Below are positions 50,033 to 58,921 of a stretch of DNA of 64,000 nucleotides, in pieces. Source of the stretch: Actinomadura nitritigenes (GTDB lineage: Bacteria; Actinomycetota; Actinomycetes; Streptosporangiales; Streptosporangiaceae); contig NZ_JAGEOK010000005.1 of assembly GCF_017573545.1 (NCBI RefSeq), forward strand, positions 124,001-188,000. The letters are read 5' to 3'. Position 1 is the first letter of the stretch, and every line of letters starts with the position of its first letter. Both the position numbers and the translations under genes were made by a program. Under the pieces are notes generated by a model that was given only the letters and a program-made list of their open reading frames with translations, made no database searches and was not told the DNA's origin.

Positions 50033-50934
50033 ATCAACGCCCTCACCGCCGCGTTCGCCGGCCGTACCGTGTCCCGGATCGGGTACGGCGCGGCCCAGCT
50101 CGACCGCCTGCACGACCGCCCCGGCGAGGCCGCCGCGCTCCTGCGCCGCGCGATCGAGCTGGGCGTGGACCATGTGGACACCGCCACGTTCTACGGCTTC
50201 GGCTTCGCCAACGCGGTGATCCGTGAAGCCCTGCGCCCCGACGACGAGGTCCTGGTCGTCACCAAGGTCGGCGCCGATCCCGACCCCGGCGGACGGCTGC
50301 CGCTGCGGACCGCCCAGCGGCCCGAGCAGCTGCGGGCCAGCGTCGAGGACAACCTGCGCGGCCTCGGCGTCGACCGATTGCCCGTCGTCAACCTCCGCCG
50401 CCTCGACACCGGTCCCTGCGTCCCGAGGGCGACCAGGTGGTCGACCTCGACGACCAGCTCGCGGTGATGACCGCCCTGCGCGACGAGGGCAAGATCGGCG
50501 CGATCGGGCTGAGCAGCGTCACCCTCGACGGCCTGCGCCGCGCCCTGCCCGCCGGGATCGCCTGCGTGCAGAACGCCTACAGCCTCGTCTCCCGCGACGA
50601 CGAGGACATGCTGCGGCTGTGCGCGGCGGAGGGCATCGCCTGGGTGCCGTTCTTCCCGCTCGGCGGGGCCTTCCCCGGCCTGCCGAAGGTCACCGAGGAG
50701 CCGGCCGTCCACGCCGTGGCCGAGTCGCTCGGCGTCACGCCGTCCCAGGTCGGTCTCGCCTGGCTGCTGCACCGCGCCCCGAACGTCCTGCTCATACCCG
50801 GCACCGCCGACCCCGCCCATCTGGAGGCCAACATGGCGGTCGGCGAGATCACGTTCGACGACGACGCCCGCGCCGCCCTCGACGCCGTCGAGTCCCGCTC
50901 CAACGACGTCCGGATCGGGCAGGAGCGGGCATGA
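50033..50934 (+). pseudogene. Aldo/keto reductase with lost start codon and frameshift
   Basis: Two overlapping frames together make one AKR. The first (NALTAAFAGRTVSRIGYGAAQLDRLHDRPGEAAALLRRAIELGVDHVDTATFYGFGFANAVI, then VEDNLRGLGVDRLPVVNLRRLD) runs to about 50410. The second (DQVVDLDDQLAVMTALRDEGKIGAIGLSS, then GLAWLLHRAPNVLLIPGTADPAHLEANM) follows in the -1 frame. One base appears missing near 50410-50430. At the expected start, 8 bp after GAGGAG, the codon is ATC (50033) rather than ATG; the first in-frame GTG is 50069. Both defects suggest a dead gene, although a sequencing error could explain the frameshift. Confidence 0.75.
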
Positions 50935-51947
50935 GGGCGATCGTTCACCGCGACAGCGGCGGTCCCGGCGTCCTCCGGCTCGTCGACCGCGACCTGCCCG
51001 CACCCGGCCCCGGCGAGGTCCGCGTCCGGATCGCCGTCTCCGGGGTCAACCCGGCCGACCGGCAGGCCCGCTCCGGCGGCCCCCTCGGATTTCCCGAGGT
51101 CACTCCGCACCTGGACGGCGCCGGCGTGATCGACGCCGTCGGCGAGGGCGTCGATCCGGGCCGGACCGGCCAGCGGGTCTGGCTGTTCCTGGCCGCCGCC
51201 GGGCGCCCCACCGGCACCGCCGCCGAATTCACCGTCGTGCCCGCCGAGCAGGCCGTGCCGCTGCCGGACGAGGCGGGCTTCGAGGTGGGTGCCTCGCTCG
51301 GCGTCCCGGCTCTCACCGCGCACCGCGCGCTCACCGTCGCCGAGGACGGGCCGCGCCGGCTGCGGCCCGGCGCGCTCGACGGCAGGGTGGTGCTCGCCGC
51401 CGGCGGCGCCGGGGCGGTCGGGCACGCGGTGATCCAGCTCGCCCGATGGGCCGGCGCCACCGTGATCGGCACGGTCAGCGGCCCGGAGAAGGCCCGGCTG
51501 GCCACCGCCGCCGGCGCTCACCACGTGGTCAACTACCGCGAGGGCGACCCCGCGGCCGCGATCCGCGAGATCGCCCCGGACGGCGTCGACATCGTCGCCG
51601 AGGTCGCGCTCGGCGCGAACCTCGCACTGGACCTGGCCGTGCTCCGGACGCGGGGCACGATCTCGACCTATGCCAACGACGGCGGCAGGCCGGTGGAACT
51701 GGACGTCGTACGGAACATGGTGCTGAACACGCGCTTCCAGTTCCTGGTGCTCTACACGGCCGGTCCGGAGGTGCGCGCCGCGGCCGCCGAGGACGTCGCC
51801 GCCGCGGTCCGCGCCGGCGCCCTTCCGGTCGGCGAGGAGCACGGCCTGCCGCTGGTCCGCTTCCCGCTCGACCGCACCGCCGACGCGCACCGGGCGTTGG
51901 AGAGCGGCACGGTCGTCGGCAAGATCCTGGTCGACGTCCCGTGGTGA
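50931..51947 (+). CDS. NADPH:quinone oxidoreductase-like MDR enzyme
   Basis: 338 residues. GroES-like domain MRAIVHRDSGGPGVLRLVDRDLPAPGPGEVRVRIAVSGVNPADRQARSG, Rossmann motif LAAGGAGAVGHAVIQLARWAGATVIGTVS, and C-terminal ALESGTVVGKILVDVP. No zinc ligands. Resembles quinone oxidoreductase 1/zeta-crystallin. ATG overlaps the aldo/keto reductase stop (ATGA), so it depends on that message for coupling even if the upstream gene is broken. A role in detoxifying quinones or aldehydes is plausible. Confidence 0.9.
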   Translation: MRAIVHRDSGGPGVLRLVDRDLPAPGPGEVRVRIAVSGVNPADRQARSGGPLGFPEVTPHLDGAGVIDAVGEGVDPGRTGQRVWLFLAAAGRPTGTAAEFTVVPAEQAVPLPDEAGFEVGASLGVPALTAHRALTVAEDGPRRLRPGALDGRVVLAAGGAGAVGHAVIQLARWAGATVIGTVSGPEKARLATAAGAHHVVNYREGDPAAAIREIAPDGVDIVAEVALGANLALDLAVLRTRGTISTYANDGGRPVELDVVRNMVLNTRFQFLVLYTAGPEVRAAAAEDVAAAVRAGALPVGEEHGLPLVRFPLDRTADAHRALESGTVVGKILVDVPW

Positions 51948-51959
51948 CCTCGGGTCCGC

Positions 51960-53255
51960 CTACCTGTGGACGGAGTGGTTGGCGCGGAAGACGCCCTGCG
52001 GGTCGCGGGAGCGCTTCAGCTCGCGCAACCGGGCGAGGACCGGTCCGGGGAAGGCGTCGGCCGCGGTCTCCTCGGGGGTCAGCAGCGTGTACGGCTTGCG
52101 TCCGGCGATGACGGCCTCGAACCGCTCGACGAACCGGGCCTGCTTCTCGCGGACGGCGCGGGCGAGGTCCGGATCGGGTCCGGTGCCGACCATCTGGAGG
52201 AGGTAAGGCTCGTCCAGTGTTCCGCTCGCGCCGCCGCCCGGACCGGCCAGCGCGCCCGACAGGTGCCGGATCTGGATGGAGATCAGCGGTTCGATCGGCT
52301 CCGTGGCCAGCCCCTCGTCCAGGCCGGTCAGGAGCTCCGCCCGGGGCAGTGACGCGGCCGGGGCGGTCGGCTCGGCGGCGATCCCGCCGAGGCCGGCCAC
52401 CGCCACGAGCCCGCGGTCGTCGCTGATCGCGCCGTCGATGCCGTCGATGCCGCGCACCAGTGCCGCGCCCTCGCGCGGGTCGCCGAGGTAGGTGAGGTCC
52501 AGTGCCGCCATCGGCGGGGCCCCGGGGAAGGCGAACCGGCCGAACCACACGGTCAGCTCGGGCGGGGCGTCCCGGGTGATCGTCTGGAAGGTCTCGAACA
52601 CCTCGGCGGCGCGCGTGCCCGGCCAGACCACCCGTCCGCCGTACACCGACGGCGCCGGATGCAGATCGAACTCCAGCGAGGTCACCAGCGCGAAGTCACC
52701 GCCGCCGCCCTTCAGCCCCCAGAACAGCTCCGGGTCGGACTCGGCGGTCACCCTCGTCCGTTCCCCGTCCGCGTCGACGGCGTCGAAAGCGCGCACGCTG
52801 TCGGCGGCCCAGCCGTACCGGCGGCCGAACCAGGACAGGCCCCCGCCCAGGGTGTACCCGGCCACGTTCACCACCGGCGAGCTGCCGGCCAGGCCCGTGA
52901 GGCCGCGGGGGCCGGCCGCCGACAGCACCCGTCCCCAGTTCACTCCGGCTCCCACCCGGGCCAGCCGCTCCTCCGCCCGGACCCGCACGCCGTCCAGGCG
53001 TCCGGTGCGCAGGAGGATCACCCCTTCGACGTCACCCGAGGCGTCATGGCCGCCGGCCTGCGCGGTCACCGCCAGTCCGGACCGCCGCGCGTAGCGGACC
53101 AGAGCGGCCACGTCCTCGGCGTCCTCGGCCGCCACCACGGCCGCCACCGGCTGGTCGACCGTCCGGTTCCAGGCCCTGCGCGCCGCGTCGAAGCCGTCGT
53201 CACCGGGCTCCAGGACCCGTCCTCTGACGGCCTTCCGCACATCGGCGTTCACCAT
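51960..53255 (-). CDS. FAD-linked oxidase, BBE-like, monocovalent type
   Basis: 431 residues. PCMH FAD domain with AQAGGHDASG (H70, covalent His), GLAGSSPVVNVAGYTLGGGLSWFGRRYGWAADSVRAF, in which the Cys of bicovalent members is absent (A-A-D), DPELFWGLKGGGGDFALVT, and the C-terminal RSRDPQGVFRANHSV. Probably a mono-8-alpha-histidyl flavoprotein oxidase of an alcohol, sugar or polyketide. ATG after GAGGGAG. Divergent from a LysR regulator by 138 bp, a normal regulator-target arrangement. Confidence 0.9.
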   Translation of the reverse strand: MVNADVRKAVRGRVLEPGDDGFDAARRAWNRTVDQPVAAVVAAEDAEDVAALVRYARRSGLAVTAQAGGHDASGDVEGVILLRTGRLDGVRVRAEERLARVGAGVNWGRVLSAAGPRGLTGLAGSSPVVNVAGYTLGGGLSWFGRRYGWAADSVRAFDAVDADGERTRVTAESDPELFWGLKGGGGDFALVTSLEFDLHPAPSVYGGRVVWPGTRAAEVFETFQTITRDAPPELTVWFGRFAFPGAPPMAALDLTYLGDPREGAALVRGIDGIDGAISDDRGLVAVAGLGGIAAEPTAPAASLPRAELLTGLDEGLATEPIEPLISIQIRHLSGALAGPGGGASGTLDEPYLLQMVGTGPDPDLARAVREKQARFVERFEAVIAGRKPYTLLTPEETAADAFPGPVLARLRELKRSRDPQGVFRANHSVHR

Positions 53256-53393
53256 GCCGCTCCCTCGCTTACTAATTTGACAGGATGCTAGCATCCTTGC
53301 CTCGTTGGGCGGGCGAGGCGGTCACGCCGGTCCCGGGATACACCGGACTCACCCCCTACCTACAACCGATGGTTGTGCTCATAGGGTGGCCGG

Positions 53394-54350
53394 ATGGATC
53401 TCGACACCGTCCGGACCTTCGTCGCCGCCGCCGACGCGGGGCAGTTCCAGGAGGCCGCCGCCGAGCTCGCGGTCACCCAGCAGGCCGTCTCCAAGCGCAT
53501 CGCCTCGCTGGAGCGCGCACTCGACGTCCGGTTGTTCACCCGCACCGCGCGCGGCGCCAAGCTCACCATCGACGGACAGGCGTTCCTCCCCCACGCGCGG
53601 GAGCTGCTGCGCGCCGCCGACCGGGCCGTCGCGTCCGTGCACACCGCCCGCCGCCCGCTGCGCGTCGACATCATCGCCTCGCGCAGCGCGGCCTCGGGCC
53701 TGATGCGCGCCTTCCACCGCGCGCACCCCGAGATCGAGCTCGACGTGGTGATGCTGTTCGAGATCGAGACGGCCCTCTCCGCCGTCCGGTCCGGCGCGAT
53801 CGACGCGTCCTTCCGCGCCGTCGGCGCGCCCGGCCGGCCCCTTCCCCCGGACATCGCGTCCGCCCGGGTGCTCGACGAGCCGCTCCAGCTCCTGACCGGC
53901 CCGGCTCACGCGCTGGCGTCCGCCCGGTCGGTGCCCCTCGCCGGGCTCGCCGGGCACCGGATCTGGATGCCCGGCATCGTCCCCGGAACCGAGTGGGCCG
54001 CCTACTACGACGACCTCGTCGCCGAGTTCGGCCTCACCATCGAGGCGACCGGCCCGAACTTCGGCTCCGACGCGCTCCTCGACACGGTCGCCGACACTCC
54101 GGCCCTGGCCACCTTCATGGGCGGACGGACCCGCCTCGTCTGGCCCGCCGACCACGGCCTGCGCCGCATCCCGGTGACCGACCCCATGCCCGTCTACCCG
54201 CACTCGCTCCTCTGGCACCGCGACAACGCCCACCCGGCGCTGGCCACCCTGCGCGCCTTCCTCGCCGCCACAGCGGCCGACCACGACGCGCCCGGAACCT
54301 GGTCGCCGGACTGGGCGATGCTCAGGGGCGGTGCTCCTAGCCGACGGTGA
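53394..54350 (+). CDS. LysR-family regulator
   Basis: 318 residues. N-terminal winged HTH MDLDTVRTFVAAADAGQFQEAAAELAVTQQAVSKRIASLERALDVRLFTRTARGAKLT at 1-58, then a periplasmic-binding-like effector domain. The effector domain is weakly conserved. ATG preceded by no strong SD (GGGTGGCCGG). Divergent from the FAD oxidase, its likely target. The palindromic ACAACCATCGGTTGT-like stretch near 53363-53376 in the intergenic region could be its site. The 3' end overlaps the convergent GH64 gene by 14 bp. Confidence 0.9.
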   Translation: MDLDTVRTFVAAADAGQFQEAAAELAVTQQAVSKRIASLERALDVRLFTRTARGAKLTIDGQAFLPHARELLRAADRAVASVHTARRPLRVDIIASRSAASGLMRAFHRAHPEIELDVVMLFEIETALSAVRSGAIDASFRAVGAPGRPLPPDIASARVLDEPLQLLTGPAHALASARSVPLAGLAGHRIWMPGIVPGTEWAAYYDDLVAEFGLTIEATGPNFGSDALLDTVADTPALATFMGGRTRLVWPADHGLRRIPVTDPMPVYPHSLLWHRDNAHPALATLRAFLAATAADHDAPGTWSPDWAMLRGGAPSRR

Positions 54351-55527
54351 CGGTCAGGCGGTGCGGGTTGCCGTCGCTCGCGGCGCCGGAGACGTCCGGC
54401 TGCCCGTCGGGACAGACGTCGTCGTACGGGAAGGCGTACCCGATCGGGGTGTGGGCGTGCAGGATCCGCGCCCAGTGGTTGGTGATCGGGTCCTTGTAGT
54501 AGTCCGATTCGAGAGTGCCGTTCGGCTGGTCGGCGCTGCTCAGAAGCGTGCTGCGGTTGAACGCCGCGGCGATGCGCGCGAGCAGGCCCTTCTTGATGTC
54601 GGAGGCACCCGGGTCGTTGGCGAACGGCCCGTCGTTGCAGGTGAAGATGTCCTTGGACGCCGGGCGCGCGAACGTGCTGCCGTCGTCGAACGTGAGCACG
54701 CCGCCGGTGACGCGCCCGGTGAAGACCCCGCGCCCGCCCTGGAGGTCCACCCTGAGGTCGGTGCCGGCGTACGTGTCCCACACCCGGCCCACGTGGCCGT
54801 CCCAGTACGAGGAGAACGCGCCGGGGTCGTTCGCCATGTGGCCCTGCGGCGCGATCACCCGCAGGACGCCGTCGCCGTTGCGGATGACGAGCCGGTCCCA
54901 GGGCCGCCCGTCCGCGTCCTTCTGCGCGACGAGGGCGTCCGCGACCGCGGTGGCCGCTCCGGCGGGCGCGGGCGCGACCGTGTGCGCGGAGTCGCCGGCG
55001 AGGTCGAGGCCGATCGGCAGCGCGGTGAGCAGGTCGACATAGGAGATGTTCGCGAACAGCTGCGCGGGATCGAACGTGAACTCGCAGAACGACCAGGTCT
55101 TCAGGTAGTTGGAGTCGGACGGGTCGGCGAACGCCGGTTCGACGAGCGCGGGCCCCGGGTTGACGTAGAAGTCGAGCCTGTCGTTCTTCACGAAGTAGAT
55201 GCGGGCGCCGTACATCTGCCCGAGCGTGAGGTCCGCCGCGCGGCCGGCGCCGACCGGGATCGAGCAGTCCACGGGCAATGGGGTCACCGGCGCCGAGGGC
55301 GACGGAGGATAGTACGGCGTGCTGTCGGCGCGGAGCAGCATCAGCCGGCCGGTGCCCTGCTCGCGGCCGGTGATGTAGGCGTTCACGGGAGCGGAGCCGT
55401 GGTTGGCGAGCGTGAGCCCGCACGTCGAGGGGGCCGCGGACGCGGGCCCGCCGAGCAGGCCGCGTCCGAACGGGACGGCGAGTGCGGCCGTTCCGGCCGC
55501 GGCGAGGAACGATCTGCGGGTGACCAA
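54337..55527 (-). CDS. Secreted GH64 beta-1,3-glucanase
   Basis: 396 residues. Twin-arginine signal TRRSFLAAAGTAALAVPFG near the start with cleavage after PASAA. The mature domain has GH64 features: CGLTLANHGSAPVNAYITG, YYPPSPSAPVTPLPVDCSIPVG, FCEFTFDPAQLFANISYVDLL, and DPITNHWARILHAHTPIGYAFPYDDVCP. GH64 enzymes release laminari-oligosaccharides from beta-1,3-glucan, e.g. fungal walls. TTG start at 55527 is chosen because AGGAGG lies 7 bp upstream and the next codons open directly into the Tat signal. Divergent from the secreted protease. Confidence 0.88.
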   Translation of the reverse strand: MVTRRSFLAAAGTAALAVPFGRGLLGGPASAAPSTCGLTLANHGSAPVNAYITGREQGTGRLMLLRADSTPYYPPSPSAPVTPLPVDCSIPVGAGRAADLTLGQMYGARIYFVKNDRLDFYVNPGPALVEPAFADPSDSNYLKTWSFCEFTFDPAQLFANISYVDLLTALPIGLDLAGDSAHTVAPAPAGAATAVADALVAQKDADGRPWDRLVIRNGDGVLRVIAPQGHMANDPGAFSSYWDGHVGRVWDTYAGTDLRVDLQGGRGVFTGRVTGGVLTFDDGSTFARPASKDIFTCNDGPFANDPGASDIKKGLLARIAAAFNRSTLLSSADQPNGTLESDYYKDPITNHWARILHAHTPIGYAFPYDDVCPDGQPDVSGAASDGNPHRLTVTVG

Positions 55528-55626
55528 CGGAAACCCTCCTGCGGGGTGGGGGCCGGTTCGCCGTTGCCGTGACACGCGCGCTTCAGGGAGAGGTGGCTAC
55601 GCCATTCACGGTTCCCGACGGCGCCA

Positions 55627-55652
55627 TTACTGTCAAGAGTCTTTACAGTCAA
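55627..55652 (-). promoter_or_regulatory. Candidate promoter/inverted repeat upstream of the glucanase
   Basis: ACTGT at 55629-55633 and ACAGT at 55645-55649 form a short inverted repeat; on the minus strand this gives two TTGAC elements (TTGACTG and TTGACAG) 17 bp apart, resembling -35 boxes, about 100 bp before the glucanase start. Weak. The rest of the 290-bp divergent region shows nothing clear. Confidence 0.25.
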
Positions 55653-55817
55653 CGCCCGCCCGCCGACCGGCCACCCCCGCCCCACCAGGAATCCCGCCGA
55701 CTTTCCAGGACAAAGATCGCCAGGCTTCGGCGGTGCCGGTGGGCAGGGACAGACAGACTTGGAATCCGACGCGGATTGGACCTGTCCCGCCGGGGGAGCG
55801 GACCTTAGCGTCCGCAC

Positions 55818-56843
55818 ATGCGCAGGACACAACGTTTCGCAGTGGCGGCCGTCATGGCGTTTCCCCTGGTGGGATCGCTGTCCGCCGTCTCCGCCGCGGA
55901 CTCGGGCGGTACCGCCACGGGGACCGTCTTCTTCCCCAACCCCGTCCAGCAGCTCGGTGACGAGTCGCTCACCGACGCCAAGGACGCCGACTACGCCGCT
56001 CTGGCACCCGCCTACCGGAACGTCACGCTCACCGACCTCGACGGGTCGGGCTCGCTGACCGGACGGTACGTAGCGGTCAAGAGCGAGACCGGCAAGGCGG
56101 CCCGGATCACCGGCGGCGCCCTGCCCGCCTACCACCGCGACGTCGACCAGTTCGAGCAGGTGATGGGCTACTACTGGGTGACGACCGCGCAGCACTACCT
56201 GCAGCACCTCGGCTTCGGGTCCGCGCTGCGGCCGGTCAACCAGCGCCAGATCGAGCTGCGGATCGACCAGTACGGCGGCGACAACTCCTTCTTCAAGGGG
56301 AACAAGGCGAACATCACGCTCGGCAAGGGCGGCGTGGACGACGCCGAGGACGCCGAGGTGATCATCCACGAGTACGGCCACTCCGTGCAGGACGGGCAGG
56401 TCCCCGGGTTCGGCACCAACGCCGAGTCGGGCGCGATCGGCGAGGCGTTCGGCGACTACCTGGCGGTGGCGGTCACCAGCTGGGCGACCGGCACCCCCAC
56501 CAAGACCCCCGAGGCATGCGTGGCCGACTGGGACTCGGTGGCCTACACCTCCGGTCCCACGCACTGCCTGCGGAGGCTCGACGGCACCAAGCACTACCCC
56601 GAGGACGTCGTCGGCGAGGTCCATGCCGACGGCGAGATCTGGTCGCGGGCGCTGTGGGACATCCGGCAGGCCCTCGGCAGCACGAAGGCCGACACCCTGA
56701 TCGTCGAGGCGCAGTTCGCGTTCTCGCCCGACACCTCGTTCAAGGCGGCCGCGCAGGCCACGGTCGCGGCGGCGCAGCGCCTGTACGGGCCCCAGGCCGC
56801 CCAGGCCGCGCAGTCGGCGTTCTCCGCCCGCGGCATCCTCTGA
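55818..56843 (+). CDS. Secreted zinc metalloprotease, fungalysin/thermolysin-like (gluzincin)
   Basis: 341 residues. Sec signal peptide MRRTQRFAVAAVMAFPLVGSLSAVSAADS. Zinc site HEYGHSV (H184, E185, H188) followed by EAFGDYLAVAV (E209 as third ligand, D213), the M4/M36 clan MA arrangement in which M36 members have HExxH plus ExxxD. Region VMGYYWVTTAQHYLQHLGF fits the M36 core. Extracellular protein degradation. Shorter than fungal M36 proteins because no FTP propeptide domain is visible. ATG has only a weak SD (GCGGACC). The glucanase-protease pair could serve fungal or biomass lysis. Confidence 0.85.
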   Translation: MRRTQRFAVAAVMAFPLVGSLSAVSAADSGGTATGTVFFPNPVQQLGDESLTDAKDADYAALAPAYRNVTLTDLDGSGSLTGRYVAVKSETGKAARITGGALPAYHRDVDQFEQVMGYYWVTTAQHYLQHLGFGSALRPVNQRQIELRIDQYGGDNSFFKGNKANITLGKGGVDDAEDAEVIIHEYGHSVQDGQVPGFGTNAESGAIGEAFGDYLAVAVTSWATGTPTKTPEACVADWDSVAYTSGPTHCLRRLDGTKHYPEDVVGEVHADGEIWSRALWDIRQALGSTKADTLIVEAQFAFSPDTSFKAAAQATVAAAQRLYGPQAAQAAQSAFSARGIL

Positions 56844-57041
56844 CGTCGCCCGCCTGGTGGGGAGCGGGCCGGCTCTCCACCAGGCGGACGCGGCGGCGGT
56901 CCCGGTCATCGCCGACGGTTACGTCCCGCGAAGTTGGTGTATGAGTCCAACGCCGAGCCGTGCGAGCTCGCAAGCGGGGGACGCCATGAATCGGGGAGCC
57001 GAGAGGCCGGGGCCCTACTCGGCCCGGCCGCTGGTCCGGCC

Positions 57042-57413
57042 GTGAACGCGGACGAGATCGTCGAGAACGTCGGCCGGGCCGTCGACCTGGCCGGCGTCGC
57101 GCTCATCGTGTGCGGCGCGGTCACCGCCACCGTGGTCTTCGCGCGTCGGCTCCGGCTGCGCCGCGCCCCTTTCCCGGGTCTCTACCGGCTCTACCGGCAG
57201 GATCTCGGGCGGGCGATCCTGCTGGGGCTGGAGGTGCTGGTCGCCGGCGACATCATCCGCACCGTCGCCGTCTCGCCGACGCTCGGCAGCGTCGCGGTCC
57301 TCGCCGCGATCGTCGGCGTCCGGACGTTCCTGAGCTTCTCGCTGGAGGTCGAACTGGAAGGCCGCTGGCCATGGCAGCAGGCCGGGACCAGGAGGGACCG
57401 CGACCCCGGGTAG
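57042..57413 (+). CDS. DUF1622-like small membrane protein
   Basis: 123 residues. NADEIVENVGRAVDLAGVALIVCGAVTATVVFARRL (TM1), YRQDLGRAILLGLEVLVAGDIIRTVAV (TM2, with the conserved GLEVLVAxDIIRTV of DUF1622), and LAAIVGVRTFLSFSLEVELEGRWPW (TM3). Family function is not established. GTG at 57042 is where the family begins; upstream in-frame codons carry no recognisable sequence. Stands alone between the protease and the TetR-hydrolase pair. Confidence 0.8.
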   Translation: MNADEIVENVGRAVDLAGVALIVCGAVTATVVFARRLRLRRAPFPGLYRLYRQDLGRAILLGLEVLVAGDIIRTVAVSPTLGSVAVLAAIVGVRTFLSFSLEVELEGRWPWQQAGTRRDRDPG

Positions 57414-57450
57414 ACCGGACGGCCGCGGCGCGGGCGGCGCGGGCGCGCGA

Positions 57451-58035
57451 TCAGCGGGCGGGCGCGTCCGGTGCGCGGATGCCGTCGAGGAGGGCCAGCA
57501 GGGTCTGCTCGGTCTCGGCCCGGGGGTGGCCCGCGGCGATCAGGAGGGCCGCCTCGATGCACGAGCTGAGGAGCAGGTGGGCCAGGGTGCGGACGGGCTG
57601 GCGCCGGATGACGCCGGCGTCCATGGCCAGGGCGAGGCCGGCCTCGATGAGGGAGAGGTTGTGGCGGGCCTCGATCTCGCGCCACGCCTGCCAGCCGAGG
57701 ACCGCCGGGGCGTCGCGGAGCGCGATCTGGACCAGTTCCGGTTCCTCGCAGGCGTCGAGGAACCGGGCGAGACCGCCGGTGAGCAGCTCCCAGGGGTCGT
57801 CGGTGGCGACGAAGATGCGCTCGGAGAGCTCGACCTCCATCTGGTCGAGGACCACGGCGAACAGGGCCTTCTTGTCGCCGAAGTGGTGCTGGAGGGCGCC
57901 CCTGGTCACCCCCGCTGCCGCCACGATCTGCTCGGCGGAGACGGCGGCGTAGCCGTGCTCGGCGAACAACTCCCTGGCGGCGGCGACGAGGGCCGCGCGG
58001 GTGGCGCGCGTGCGGTCCTCCTGGGTACGTCTCAC
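57451..58035 (-). CDS. TetR-family repressor of the adjacent hydrolase
   Basis: 194 residues. HTH TRATRAALVAAARELFAEHGYAAVSAEQIVAAAGVTRGALQHHFGDKKALFAVVLD at about 8-64 and a C-terminal domain of the TetR_C_33/AcrR type. ATG overlaps the hydrolase stop by four bases (58032-58035), so both are translated together behind a 27-bp palindrome upstream of the hydrolase. Confidence 0.92.
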   Translation of the reverse strand: MRRTQEDRTRATRAALVAAARELFAEHGYAAVSAEQIVAAAGVTRGALQHHFGDKKALFAVVLDQMEVELSERIFVATDDPWELLTGGLARFLDACEEPELVQIALRDAPAVLGWQAWREIEARHNLSLIEAGLALAMDAGVIRRQPVRTLAHLLLSSCIEAALLIAAGHPRAETEQTLLALLDGIRAPDAPAR

Positions 58036-58868
58036 CGCGTCATTATGGCGAACTCCTTGACCTTGCCGGCGAGCAGGCCGGGCCGGTCCTCGGAGATGAA
58101 GGTGTAGGAGTCCTCGACCAGGTCGAGGCGCGCGTCGGGGAGCCTCGCGGCGAGGCGTTCGGCGAGCGGCAGCGGGAACAGCCGCTCCTCCTTCGCCCAG
58201 AGCAGGAGGACGGGCCGGTCGTAGTCACCGTTGGCCTCGAAGGCGGCCAGGGTGTGGCGCTTGTCGAAGCCGCGCAGGAGCTTGCCGAGGTCGCGCCGGA
58301 CGGCGCGGCTGGTCTGGATCGGGGCCAGGTAGGAGTCGGCGACCTCGCGCGGGATCGGGCGCTTCGCGACCCAGCCGAGGGCGATCGGCAGGCGCAGCAG
58401 CGGGCGGATCCGGAACAGCTGGGCGGTGAGCCACAGCGAGCCCGGCAGCCGGGACATGGGCGCCAGGAACCCGAAGGGGGGCGGGGGGAAGCGGTCCAGC
58501 ACGTCGCAGGAGGCCAGCACGATCCGGGCGACCCGCTCGGGGCGCCGGGTCATGAGGATCTGGACGAGCGCTCCCCCGGTGTCGTTCCCGACGAGCGTGA
58601 CGTCCTTCAGATCGAGGGCCTCGAGGAACTCCTCGAGGAGCCCGGCGAGGCCGGCGGGGGTGAGGTCGGCGTCGGGGTGCATGGGCTGGGCGTGGGCGCC
58701 GAGCGGCCAGGTCGGCACCAGGCACCGGTGGCCGGCGTCCACCAGCGGCCCCGTCTCGTGCCGCCAGATCTCGCCGTTGACGAGCAGGCCGTGCACGAAG
58801 ACGACCGGCGGCCCGTCGCCGAGGTCGCGGTAGGCGATGGGCCCTGCTGAGAGGTTCACGGTTCGCAT
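58032..58868 (-). CDS. Alpha/beta hydrolase with Asp nucleophile (haloalkane-dehalogenase/epoxide-hydrolase branch)
   Basis: 278 residues. VVFVHGLLVNGEIW oxyanion region, elbow VGNDTGGAL with nucleophile D96, consistent with haloalkane dehalogenases and epoxide hydrolases rather than Ser esterases. In the C-terminal motif the usual GHFxxxEDRP is DSYTFISEDRP, so no His is seen at the catalytic position. Similar Thr-containing sequences are, from memory, common in actinobacteria, so this may be a subfamily with other chemistry. ATG at 58868, no SD visible, and the operator palindrome begins 10 bp upstream. Confidence 0.85.
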   Translation of the reverse strand: MRTVNLSAGPIAYRDLGDGPPVVFVHGLLVNGEIWRHETGPLVDAGHRCLVPTWPLGAHAQPMHPDADLTPAGLAGLLEEFLEALDLKDVTLVGNDTGGALVQILMTRRPERVARIVLASCDVLDRFPPPPFGFLAPMSRLPGSLWLTAQLFRIRPLLRLPIALGWVAKRPIPREVADSYLAPIQTSRAVRRDLGKLLRGFDKRHTLAAFEANGDYDRPVLLLWAKEERLFPLPLAERLAARLPDARLDLVEDSYTFISEDRPGLLAGKVKEFAIMTR

Positions 58869-58877
58869 GCCCGAAGA

Positions 58878-58904
58878 CTTACATACATTCCGAATGAATG
58901 TAAG
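58878..58904. promoter_or_regulatory. 27-bp near-palindrome, TetR operator
   Basis: Left arm CTTACATACATTC (58878-58890) and right arm GAATGAATGTAAG (58892-58904) are inverted copies differing at one paired position. The site is 10 bp before the hydrolase ATG and is the obvious operator for the TetR encoded in the same operon. Confidence 0.8.
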
Positions 58905-58921
58905 AGCGAGGGCGGTGCCCG

